Below the pieces are notes generated by a model. That model did no database searches and was not told the DNA's origin. It worked only from the letters and a program-made list of their open reading frames with translations. Position numbers and translations under genes: made by a program. Below are positions 1 through 5,662 of a stretch of DNA of 7,142 nt, piece by piece (the first letter of the stretch is position 1; every line of letters begins with the position of its first letter). Source of the stretch: Kiritimatiellia bacterium (GTDB lineage Bacteria; Verrucomicrobiota; Kiritimatiellia; RFP12; UBA1067); assembly GCA_017459225.1 (NCBI GenBank), contig JAFUDL010000203.1:1-7142 (forward strand). The letters run 5' to 3'.

Positions 1-1
1 C

Positions 2-550
2 GCGGCATCGCTGTGCGCATCTGCAGAGCTGAAGATCGGCACGGTGAACATGCTCGATCTCGTGAGGCTGCATCCCAATCACGAGTCCAACAAGGCGCTC
101 GTGAAGTCCACCGACGCCGACTACAAGGCCAAGCTTGAGAAGATGCAGGAGGAGGGCAAGGCGATCGCCGAGGAGGGCAAGAAGCTCCAGGGCGACCTCA
201 TGAACCCGATGTTCTCCGCAAGCGCCAAGGCCGAGGCGCAGAAGAAGATGGAGGACGTCCAGAGGCGCTTCCTCTCCGCCCAGCAGGAACTGCGCAACGC
301 GGCGCAGCATTTCCAGAGCGAACTCGCCGACCTCGAGACGCGCCTTCTCAAGATCGAGACGGAGGAGATCCGCGAGAAGATCAACGCCTATGCAAAGGCG
401 AAGAAATTCGACATCATCGCCGACTCCACCATGCTCGCCTTCTCAAGCGAGGCGCTTGACGTGACGGACGACATTCTCAAGGCGATGAAGGTTGATCCCG
501 CCAAGCGCAAGGAGAAGGCGAAGGACGCCAAGGGCGACGCGAAGAAGTAG
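2..550 (+). CDS. OmpH/Skp-family periplasmic chaperone, 5'-partial
   Basis: Skp/OmpH proteins are periplasmic chaperones that hold unfolded outer-membrane proteins on their way to the Bam complex. The frame is open from base 2 without a start, and the first residues read AASLCASA|ELKIGTVNM. This is the end of a signal peptide (ASA cleavage site) followed by the typical mature OmpH beginning (K-I-G-x-V-x-M). The GTG at 44 and ATG at 50 are therefore internal and the true start lies upstream of the window. The visible part is 182 residues, of which about 174 are mature, close to the usual Skp size. Residues from about 38 to 140 are rich in K, E, Q and A and should form the long coiled-coil arms. 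A short ordered segment follows (KFDIIADSTMLAFSSEALDVTDDILKAM in pieces, about 130-160), where the family returns to its small beta/helix core. The C-terminus is a lysine-rich tail. In many Gram-negatives ompH sits next to bamA and lpxD, but upstream genes are not visible. Family call is strong. Confidence 0.9.
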   Translation, partial: AASLCASAELKIGTVNMLDLVRLHPNHESNKALVKSTDADYKAKLEKMQEEGKAIAEEGKKLQGDLMNPMFSASAKAEAQKKMEDVQRRFLSAQQELRNAAQHFQSELADLETRLLKIETEEIREKINAYAKAKKFDIIADSTMLAFSSEALDVTDDILKAMKVDPAKRKEKAKDAKGDAKK

Positions 551-556
551 CGTTCT

Positions 557-585
557 GGCGCTAGCGCCGCGGGCTTAGCCGCGGC
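557..585. repeat. Palindrome plus hairpin between convergent gene ends
   Basis: A perfect 12-bp palindrome, GGCGCTAGCGCC (557-568), spans the 10-base gap and the vsr stop codon (TAG on the minus strand at 563-561). It abuts a 7-bp perfect stem, GCCGCGG/CCGCGGC (566-572 and 579-585), with a six-base loop GCTTAG. The two overlap by three bases and so compete. Neither is followed by a T-run, so they may be part of a bidirectional terminator or an mRNA 3'-end stabiliser. Function is inferred. Confidence 0.5.
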
Positions 586-1037
586 AATGTGAGACGATGG
601 GGCCGCTTCCGCGGCCCCTCGCCTTTCCAGAAGTCCAGCGCTTGGCAGATGCGCAAGAGAGCGTCTTCGCGTCGCACGGCGTCGAGTGCGCACTCCCACA
701 CCACGATCACGTTCCATCCGAGTTTGCGCCACTCGGCTTCGTGGCGCTTGTCGCGGCGGACGTTGCGCGACCACTTGGCCATCCAAAAGGCGACGTTCGA
801 CTTTGGCATTGACGACTTGGCGCAGCCGTGGCGGTGCCAGAAGCAGCCGCGCACCTCAATGAGCGTTCGCGCGCGCGGCACCACCACGTCCGGATGGCCC
901 GGCAGGCGCTTGTCGCACACGCGAAACCGCCATCCCGCGGCGTGCAGGCGTTTGCGCACTGCGAGCTCGGGCTTGGTGTCGCGCGATCTGATTCGCGACA
1001 TCACGCGGCTACGCTGCTCCTTTGTTATGGTGTCCAT
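561..1037 (-). CDS. vsr: Very short patch repair (Vsr) mismatch endonuclease
   Basis: Vsr nicks DNA 5' of the T in T:G mismatches formed by deamination of 5-methylcytosine and starts very short patch repair. The ATG at 1037 (158 aa) is chosen over an ATG at 1073 because a strong Shine-Dalgarno sequence, GAAGGAAGGA (1053-1044), lies 6-7 bases before it, and the protein then begins in the family style (MDTITKEQRSRVMSRIRSRD). Numbering from that start, LPGHPD supplies D50 (E. coli D51) and TKPEL supplies E24 (E25). GCFWHRHGC (64-72) supplies the intercalating F66-W67 and H68 (H69). C65, H70, C72 and C116 match the E. coli zinc ligands, D96 matches D97, and VVWECAL ends the core. The residue matching catalytic H64 is R63. 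The last 20 or so residues are a basic, proline-containing tail beyond the core. No cytosine methyltransferase (dcm) partner lies in the window. Confidence 0.93.
   Translation of the reverse strand: MDTITKEQRSRVMSRIRSRDTKPELAVRKRLHAAGWRFRVCDKRLPGHPDVVVPRARTLIEVRGCFWHRHGCAKSSMPKSNVAFWMAKWSRNVRRDKRHEAEWRKLGWNVIVVWECALDAVRREDALLRICQALDFWKGEGPRKRPHRLTLPRLSPRR
599..618 (+). terminator. Strong GC hairpin, candidate ompH terminator
   Basis: GGGGCCGC TTCC GCGGCCCC is a perfect 8-bp all-GC stem with a four-base loop, starting 49 bases after the ompH stop. The downstream sequence TCGCCTTTCC has only a short T tract, so intrinsic termination is plausible but not classic. The hairpin lies inside the coding tail of the convergent vsr gene. 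It encodes part of the arginine- and proline-rich extension after the Vsr domain, so it can act for ompH without breaking the vsr core. Confidence 0.45.
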
Positions 1038-1063
1038 TCGGCATCCTTCCTTCAACGCCGCAA

Positions 1064-1092
1064 ATAATACCATAAACTTTCTCCTAGCTCAA
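1064..1092 (-). promoter_or_regulatory. Promoter for vsr
   Basis: Read on the minus strand, a -35 TTGAGC (1092-1087) is followed by exactly 17 bases and a -10 TATTAT (1069-1064). TGG directly before the -10 makes it an extended -10 element. Predicted initiation is near 1057, giving a leader of about 20 bases that contains the vsr Shine-Dalgarno sequence. Confidence 0.65.
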
Positions 1093-1135
1093 GGCACTCA
1101 AGGCGATTGCGTGGGTGGCGCGGCGCGCTGAATTG

Positions 1136-1144
1136 TGATATACT
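1136..1144 (+). promoter_or_regulatory. Extended -10 promoter for the repeat protein gene
   Basis: TGATATACT contains an extended -10 (TGA) and a TATACT hexamer (1139-1144) matching TATAAT at five of six positions. No good -35 is seen 16-18 bases upstream, in a very GC-rich stretch, which is tolerated by extended -10 promoters. Initiation is predicted near 1151, giving a leader of about 30 bases with a good Shine-Dalgarno sequence at 1169-1173. Confidence 0.5.
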
Positions 1145-1180
1145 TGATTTCGTTCCAACAGCAAGGAAAGGAGATTCGTC

Positions 1181-1636
1181 ATGAAGAAGAGATGTGTCAG
1201 TTCGTTTTCCGCGCGCATTTGCGTGTTTGTGGCGATGATGATCGCGGTGGCGTGCAATGCCGACACGAAGACGGTGTGGCGCGACGCGCAGGGGCGCGTG
1301 CTGGGCACTGCCACAACCGACAGCTATGGCAAGACCACGTACCGCGACTCGATGGGCCGCATCCAGGGCACTGCCAAGACCGACAGCTACGGCAAGACGA
1401 CGTACCGCGACGCTATGGGCCGCGTGCAGGGCACCAAGACCACCAACAACTACGGCAAGACGACGTACCGCGACGCTATGGGCCGCGTGCAGGGCAGTTC
1501 CACCACGAACAGCTACGGAAAGACGACGTACCGCGACGCGCAGGGGCGCGTGCAGGGCACCAAGACCACCAACAACTACGGCAAGACCACATACCGCGAC
1601 GCGCAGGGGCGCGTGCGTGGAACGGTCTCGAAATAG
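1181..1636 (+). CDS. Secreted 21-residue tandem-repeat protein
   Basis: I do not recognise a named family. The protein has 151 residues. The start is set by AGGAG (1169-1173) seven bases before the ATG. Residues 1-27 form an export signal: basic MKKR, a hydrophobic core ICVFVAMMIAVA, then CNA|D. Cleavage by signal peptidase I after A27 is likely. The cysteine in AVAC makes a lipoprotein conceivable, but the lipobox is poor because the -3 residue is A. From residue 28 to the end the protein is six 21-residue repeats of form Y-G-K-T-T-Y-R-D-A-(M/Q)-G-R-V-Q-G-T followed by a variable TKTTNN, SSTTNS or TAKTDS linker. The first copy is diverged (DTKTVWRDAQGRV) and the last is shortened (GRVRGTVSK). 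The Y-x-D-x-x-G-R core and about 21-residue period recall the YD repeats of RHS/wall-associated proteins. This suggests short beta strands and a cell-surface or periplasmic location, by inference. There is no toxin or enzyme domain. Confidence 0.8.
   Translation: MKKRCVSSFSARICVFVAMMIAVACNADTKTVWRDAQGRVLGTATTDSYGKTTYRDSMGRIQGTAKTDSYGKTTYRDAMGRVQGTKTTNNYGKTTYRDAMGRVQGSSTTNSYGKTTYRDAQGRVQGTKTTNNYGKTTYRDAQGRVRGTVSK
1262..1633 (+). repeat. Six-copy 63-bp in-frame tandem repeat
   Basis: Copies start at 1262, 1325, 1388, 1451, 1514 and 1577, an exact 63-bp spacing, and the last copy is six bases short before the stop. Copies at 1388 and 1451 are identical over their first 45 bases. Copies at 1388 and 1514 share an identical last 30 bases. 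Copies at 1262, 1514 and 1577 share another block (CGCGACGCGCAGGGGCGCGT and one more base). This mosaic sharing points to slippage or gene conversion. Because 63 is a multiple of three, other frames are also open here and produce false ORFs on both strands. Confidence 0.95.
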
Positions 1637-1643
1637 TGTTTGG

Positions 1644-1666
1644 TGCTTGGTGGGGCTAGCCAAGCA
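1644..1666. terminator. Weak hairpin between convergent genes
   Basis: TGCTTGG (1644-1650) and CCAAGCA (1660-1666) form a perfect 7-bp stem with a nine-base loop. It sits just after the repeat-protein stop and over the stop codon of the convergent MBL-fold gene. There is no T-run on either strand, so a role as a bidirectional terminator is only tentative. Confidence 0.3.
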
Positions 1667-2630
1667 GTAGTTCGAGGCCGTCGTATGCGGCGCGCAGTCC
1701 TTCGGGGAGTTCGGCGTTGATCTTCTCTGACGGCCAGCTGCGGTACTTGACCGCGAGGTGGGTGAGCATCACGCTCTGGCCAGGAGGCAGCACGAGGCGC
1801 TTGGTGCGCTTCAGCATGTTCGCGATGCGGGCCACGGTCTGCACGCTAGAGTGAACGAAGATGCGGAAGTCGTCGTCGTTAGCGCCGTTCGTCGCCTCCA
1901 TGATGAAGGCTGTGATCGGCTCTGCGGCGTGCACGTAGGGGTTGTCGGTGAAGGGTTTCTTCTTCGTGCCTGGAGTGACGTGCGGATCAATGCCGATCAT
2001 GCGCGCGGCGTCGCCTGGAATGCCGCCTGTGTCGGTTGCGTAGAGGAGGCGCGAGGGACCTTTCTCCACAAGGTAGAGAGACGTACGCTCAAGAACGCCG
2101 TCTGTCACGCGCGACGTGCTGTGGTTCGCGGGAACGCCGGTGAAACGCATGCCGGATTCCTCGACTGCCTTTCCGAACGGGAGGGCGATCACCTCGGGCG
2201 CGGGGAGATTGAGCTTTGCGGCGGCTTCGGCAACTTCCTTTCGCGCGGCGGCGGACCATGTCTCCTGCACGTACATGCGCTTCACGCCGCTCTTGACGGC
2301 GGCGGAAGGGTTGTAGTGATCGCCGTGCGAGTGCGTCTGGAAAAGCGCCTCTGGACGGCATCCGGCAGGCATCTTGTCGAAGGCGCACATTGTGCAGTCG
2401 ATCATCACCTTGTTTTCGAGAAGCAGGCTCGACTGTCGGCGCATGTGCGGATTCTTCGCCCATTCGCTCTTCCAGCCCGCCGCGCCGGACCCGAGGAACC
2501 GCACGCGTATGCCGCGGTTGGAAGTTGTGGAGCCGACCGTCTCGGCGATGGTGGTTGAGCAGCCTGCCGCGGCGAGAGCCGTGGCGGCGGTGGAGGCGAG
2601 GAAGTGCCTGCGGGTAGTCATGTTTTTCAT
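1656..2630 (-). CDS. Tat-exported MBL-fold hydrolase, PhnP-like lipoprotein
   Basis: This is a metallo-beta-lactamase-fold hydrolase of 324 residues, probably binding two metal ions. The N-terminus has a twin-arginine signal (MTTRRHFLA) with a hydrophobic stretch ending in a lipobox-like LAAAGC, so export by Tat and lipid attachment at C24 are likely. The fold begins at about residue 41 with RVRFLGSGAAG and RRQSSLLLE, which resembles PhnP-type phosphodiesterases. Metal-binding residues are T-H100-S-H102-G-D104-H105, then H170 (PANHST), D200 (YATDTGG) and H291 (MLTHLA), a full MBL set. IMEATNG and FVHSSVQT before the last histidine are also family-like. A cyclic phosphodiester or related substrate is possible but not proven. 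The start at 2630 is preceded by AAGGA (2645-2641). The gene starts 17 bases after the stop of the upstream phosphoesterase gene, so they form an operon. It ends 19 bases from the convergent repeat-protein gene. Confidence 0.85.
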   Translation of the reverse strand: MKNMTTRRHFLASTAATALAAAGCSTTIAETVGSTTSNRGIRVRFLGSGAAGWKSEWAKNPHMRRQSSLLLENKVMIDCTMCAFDKMPAGCRPEALFQTHSHGDHYNPSAAVKSGVKRMYVQETWSAAARKEVAEAAAKLNLPAPEVIALPFGKAVEESGMRFTGVPANHSTSRVTDGVLERTSLYLVEKGPSRLLYATDTGGIPGDAARMIGIDPHVTPGTKKKPFTDNPYVHAAEPITAFIMEATNGANDDDFRIFVHSSVQTVARIANMLKRTKRLVLPPGQSVMLTHLAVKYRSWPSEKINAELPEGLRAAYDGLELLLG

Positions 2631-2647
2631 GGTGGATTATTCCTTGC

Positions 2648-4372
2648 TCAGCCGCGCAGAAGAGCGATGTTGTCTATGCGCAGGCTTGCGCCGGGGAAGT
2701 GGTTGTTGAATGTGATGTTGCAGGAGGCGGGGAACGAGCCGTCCGCTGGCGTGGTGAACGTGAACACGTAGCGGAGCGTGCCCGGCGTTCCCGATGCGGT
2801 GAGGGGGCTGCTCGCCACGACGCGTTCGCTCCTGCGGGAGCAGAGGCGCACGCGCCATCCGCACCAGTCATCGTCCGGCATGCGGCTGTCGAGGTCAAGG
2901 ACGAGCTGATGGCGCTTGCCCAGCTCGAGATTCGCGAATGCGTTCTCGGGAAGCCACAGAGTGCCTTGCCCGGTGGAAGGCGCGAACATGCCGCCGATGG
3001 TGGGCTCCACGGTTTTGTTGTATTCTGTGAAGCGGAGATTGTTCGTTGGAGGCTCGATCTTCCAAAGCTCTCTGGGCGAGGAATGCTCGGGAATCTGAAT
3101 CTCCTTGGACGTAATGGCTGCGCCGGCGCGGTAGAAGAAGTCGAGCGGACGCACCGACACGCGGTACTTGCCATGTGGCGTGAAGAAACCCGATGCGAGT
3201 ACGTGGCTGATCGTGCCGCTGCGGTCGGCCTGCGCCTTCCAGAACTCGCTGAACACGTCGTCCTGCGAGAACGCCTCCCATTCGCCGCGTGCGTTCATGC
3301 GTTCGCACTGGATGCGGTACATGAACGCCTGTGGCGTGGTGGCGTCTGTGATCTGCACTTTGAAGTCGGCATTGGCGGGCGTCACTTCGACATTAGCGTT
3401 CGCGTTGAATGCGGGGAGGCGCTTTACGCGCGCGGCGGCGCGCGCGGGAGCGTATGGAGCGGTGGAGGGGTTGAATGGAAGGGGCACGATCCAGGGCGGT
3501 GCGATCTCCGAACCGTCGCGCACGTCGTGGCGGTGGAACACGAGACGGTCCGCAAAGACGTCCATCACGATCGCGCCGAAGTTCGGCTTCGCCTGGCGCG
3601 GAGGAGTGGAGCCTGCGGCGAAGCCGCCCCAGGTCTGGAGGCAGCCGATGTTCACGGCGGTGAACTCGCCCTGCCAAATCTGGCGTTCGCACGCGAGCGT
3701 GCCGTGAACGTGTCCAGAAAGCGACACCACCTGCGGGAAGCGGTTGAGCATGCGGCGGCATCTTTCGCTGCCCCATTCGCGGCTGTGGAACGTGGTGCCT
3801 GCAGGAGGCAGATGGTCGCACACGAAGACGGGTTTGCCAGGGTTGGCTGCGCACACGCGCTCGACGGTCTTCTCATACTCTTCCCACGAAGGAAAGCCTT
3901 TCGTGCCAACGTTCTGCGTGGCGACCACGAACGGAAGGCCTTTCCACACGAAGTCGCAGAAAGGCGGATTGGGGGCCTCTAGCTGCTTGCGCACGTTGGC
4001 GTATGCGGCCACGGGGTCCCACTTCCCGCCAAGCACCTTGTCATGGTTGATGAGGTCGTGCCAGGCGTACACGAATATCTCCTTCGGACGCGAAGCGGGG
4101 TCTGGAAAGACATTGTTGACGGTCTGCCTGTAGAAGCGATAGCCCTGGGGGTAGTGGCGGTCGGCGATGTCGCCGCAGTTGACCACCATCTCCGCGCCTT
4201 TTGCCTTGAAGAGCTCAAGCGCAGCCCGCACGCGCGAGCAGCTTTCGAGGGTGGTCTCCACATGTGTGTCGGTGATGAGGCCGATCCTCGCGATTCTTCC
4301 GTCTTCGGCCGCCTTGATGAGCGGGGCTGCGCCCGCCGCCATCATGCCGCCGATGAATTGCCTTCTCTTCAT
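2648..4372 (-). CDS. Tat-exported calcineurin-like metallophosphoesterase with C-terminal beta domains
   Basis: This 574-residue protein is a predicted periplasmic or secreted phosphoesterase. The start is fixed by AGGAG (4383-4379) six bases before the ATG. MKRRQFIGG is a Tat motif, followed by a hydrophobic stretch to about IKAA|ED. The catalytic domain covers about residues 28-285: D35-x-H37 (ITDTH), D68 (NCGDIAD), H105-D106, H187 (CDHLPP) and S-G-H221-V-H223-G. The usual GNH(D/E) motif reads A-W-H-D here, so the metal-bridging Asn is replaced by W104. About residues 315-430 look like a fibronectin-III-type beta domain. About 440-574 look like a beta-sandwich or carbohydrate-binding-type module (ELWKIEPP near its start, LRIDNIALLRG at the end). 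It is the first gene of the operon with the MBL-fold hydrolase and has its own strong promoter. The substrate is unknown; the accessory domains suggest binding to a polymer or surface. Loss of classical phosphoesterase activity cannot be excluded given the missing Asn. Confidence 0.87.
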   Translation of the reverse strand: MKRRQFIGGMMAAGAAPLIKAAEDGRIARIGLITDTHVETTLESCSRVRAALELFKAKGAEMVVNCGDIADRHYPQGYRFYRQTVNNVFPDPASRPKEIFVYAWHDLINHDKVLGGKWDPVAAYANVRKQLEAPNPPFCDFVWKGLPFVVATQNVGTKGFPSWEEYEKTVERVCAANPGKPVFVCDHLPPAGTTFHSREWGSERCRRMLNRFPQVVSLSGHVHGTLACERQIWQGEFTAVNIGCLQTWGGFAAGSTPPRQAKPNFGAIVMDVFADRLVFHRHDVRDGSEIAPPWIVPLPFNPSTAPYAPARAAARVKRLPAFNANANVEVTPANADFKVQITDATTPQAFMYRIQCERMNARGEWEAFSQDDVFSEFWKAQADRSGTISHVLASGFFTPHGKYRVSVRPLDFFYRAGAAITSKEIQIPEHSSPRELWKIEPPTNNLRFTEYNKTVEPTIGGMFAPSTGQGTLWLPENAFANLELGKRHQLVLDLDSRMPDDDWCGWRVRLCSRRSERVVASSPLTASGTPGTLRYVFTFTTPADGSFPASCNITFNNHFPGASLRIDNIALLRG

Positions 4373-4410
4373 TTGTAGCTCCTAGTTGTCCGCTTGAACA
4401 AACACGCCAT

Positions 4411-4440
4411 ATCATATCATCTGCGAACAGAGTCTGTCAA
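4411..4440 (-). promoter_or_regulatory. Promoter of the phosphoesterase-MBL operon
   Basis: On the minus strand there is a consensus -35 TTGACA (4440-4435), an 18-base spacer and a -10 TATGAT (4416-4411), five of six matches, directly preceded by TGA (extended -10). Predicted initiation is near 4404, giving a leader of about 31 bases with the AGGAG site. This is the best promoter match in the window. Confidence 0.75.
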
Positions 4441-4452
4441 TTCAAACGATGC

Positions 4453-4481
4453 TCGTCAAACATCTGCGATTGTGGTATAAT
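4453..4481 (+). promoter_or_regulatory. Promoter of the GH20-like gene, probably leaderless
   Basis: A -35 TCGTCA (4453-4458, four of six matches) is followed by 17 bases and a perfect -10 TATAAT (4476-4481), preceded by TGG (extended -10). The expected initiation point, 4487-4489, falls on the ATG at 4488. It is back to back with the divergent operon promoter: the two -35 boxes are 12 bases apart, so one bound regulator could control both. Confidence 0.7.
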
Positions 4482-4487
4482 GATGGC

Positions 4488-5606
4488 ATGAAAACAATCA
4501 GAAACATGGTTGCGGCCGTTGTCGCGGCACTGTCGTTCACTGCGTTCGCCGAGGCGGACATGCCGGGCGTCCCTCCCGCTCCGGCGGGCGGATGGAAGAG
4601 CAGGGGCATTGCCATAGGCGCGCCTCGGCCAAAAGACGTGGCAAGGTTCTGCGCGTTCATCAAGGATACGCTCAAGCCCGCCGGAGTGGATACGATCGTG
4701 CTCCTTGTGCGCTACCGCTACAAGTTCGCCTCGCATCCTGAATGCGTGGCCGGTGATGCGATTTCGCTTGCAGATGCGAAGGCGATCAAGGCGGCGTGCG
4801 ACGCTGCGGGCATGAGGCTCATTCCGAAGATGAATCTTCTCGGGCACCAGAGCGGGAACGTGGTGCACGACGGGCTTCTCAAGGGACATCCAGAGCTGGA
4901 CGAGTCGCCTGAGAAGAAAAAGGTGTCGCGTAACTACTGCCGCAGCATCTGTCCCACGCATCCAGATTCGAAGCGCATCGTATGCGAGATGCTCGACGAG
5001 CTCGTGGCTGCGTTCGGTGCGGACATGGTGCACATCGGCTGCGACGAGGTGTTCGAGATCGGGAACTGCCCGCGATGCCGCGGCACTTCCACCGCGAAGC
5101 TCTTCGCCGACTGGGTGAATGGCATTGCCGACCACCTGAAGTCGAAAGGCGTTGGCATGATGATGTGGGGCGACCGGCTGCTGGATTCGAAAACCACTGG
5201 CTACGGCGTGTGGGAGGCAAGCGACAACGGCACCAGCGCGGCGCTCGGCAAGGTGAACAAAGACGTCGTCATCTGCGACTGGCACTATGAGGGAAAGAAG
5301 GCCTATCCTAGCGTGGACGTTTTTGCGGACGCGGGATACAAGATGTATCTCTGCCCATGGCGCTACGCCGAGAACGCGCAGAAGTTCCTCGCGTACGCCG
5401 TGGCACACGACAAGGGGCAGTATCTTGGCTTCCTCTTCACAACCTGGTGTGCGTGCGAAGACCTGATGGACGTGCTTGAGGGCAAGGGCACGCCCCGCCA
5501 CAAGCCCGACAGCAAGGGCGGCCTGACTCTTGTGGCGCTTCGCAGAAACTTCCGCTACCTCTTCCCCGACTCGAAGAAGCCAGCGACTTCTTCTGCTGCG
5601 AAATGA
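4488..5606 (+). CDS. Secreted GH20-like beta-N-acetylhexosaminidase-type glycosidase
   Basis: GH20 enzymes remove terminal beta-linked N-acetylhexosamine using a neighbouring D-E pair. From the ATG at 4488 the product has 372 residues and begins with a clean signal peptide (MKTIRN, hydrophobic core, AFA|EAD, cleavage after A21). An in-frame ATG at 4449 would put 13 residues before this signal, lies upstream of the -35 box and has no Shine-Dalgarno sequence, so it is rejected. The catalytic barrel has H182-I-G-C-D186-E187, matching the H-x-G-G-D-E motif with the second G replaced by C. Aromatic barrel residues are at MMMW227GD, CDW265HY and TTW320. NLLGHQ and HPEL upstream are also GH20-like. 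CPRC follows the catalytic pair. The usual N-terminal GH20b domain is absent, so this is a minimal single-domain form, and substrate could differ from simple HexNAc. It is divergent from the exported phosphoesterase operon. No terminator is visible after it. Confidence 0.82.
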   Translation: MKTIRNMVAAVVAALSFTAFAEADMPGVPPAPAGGWKSRGIAIGAPRPKDVARFCAFIKDTLKPAGVDTIVLLVRYRYKFASHPECVAGDAISLADAKAIKAACDAAGMRLIPKMNLLGHQSGNVVHDGLLKGHPELDESPEKKKVSRNYCRSICPTHPDSKRIVCEMLDELVAAFGADMVHIGCDEVFEIGNCPRCRGTSTAKLFADWVNGIADHLKSKGVGMMMWGDRLLDSKTTGYGVWEASDNGTSAALGKVNKDVVICDWHYEGKKAYPSVDVFADAGYKMYLCPWRYAENAQKFLAYAVAHDKGQYLGFLFTTWCACEDLMDVLEGKGTPRHKPDSKGGLTLVALRRNFRYLFPDSKKPATSSAAK

Positions 5607-5662
5607 CGAGCCTGAGCCCGCCAAACAGTCTTCGCCAGCAGCGCTCAACGACAAAATGGCAT

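Noticed and set aside
44..550. Full-length OmpH starting at GTG 44
   Set aside because: The upstream codons from base 2 encode the end of a signal peptide and the first mature residues (ELKIGT), so GTG 44 is internal.
1038..1073. Vsr start at ATG 1073
   Set aside because: It overlaps the predicted -10 box and transcription start and has no Shine-Dalgarno sequence, while ATG 1037 has a strong one.
1262..1633. CRISPR array
   Set aside because: The repeats are contiguous 63-bp coding units without unique spacers and keep an open reading frame.
1052..1663. 203-residue open frame on the minus strand through the repeat region
   Set aside because: It is kept open by the 63-bp repeat period, crosses the vsr promoter, and lacks a Shine-Dalgarno sequence or recognisable protein; the plus-strand frame has a signal peptide and good start.
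2699..3982. 427-residue plus-strand open frame antisense to the phosphoesterase
   Set aside because: The minus-strand frame has all phosphoesterase motifs, a Tat signal, a Shine-Dalgarno sequence and a promoter; the plus frame has none.
4437..5654. 405-residue minus-strand frame antisense to the GH20-like gene
   Set aside because: No family resemblance, and it overlaps both divergent promoters; it is a shadow of the real gene.
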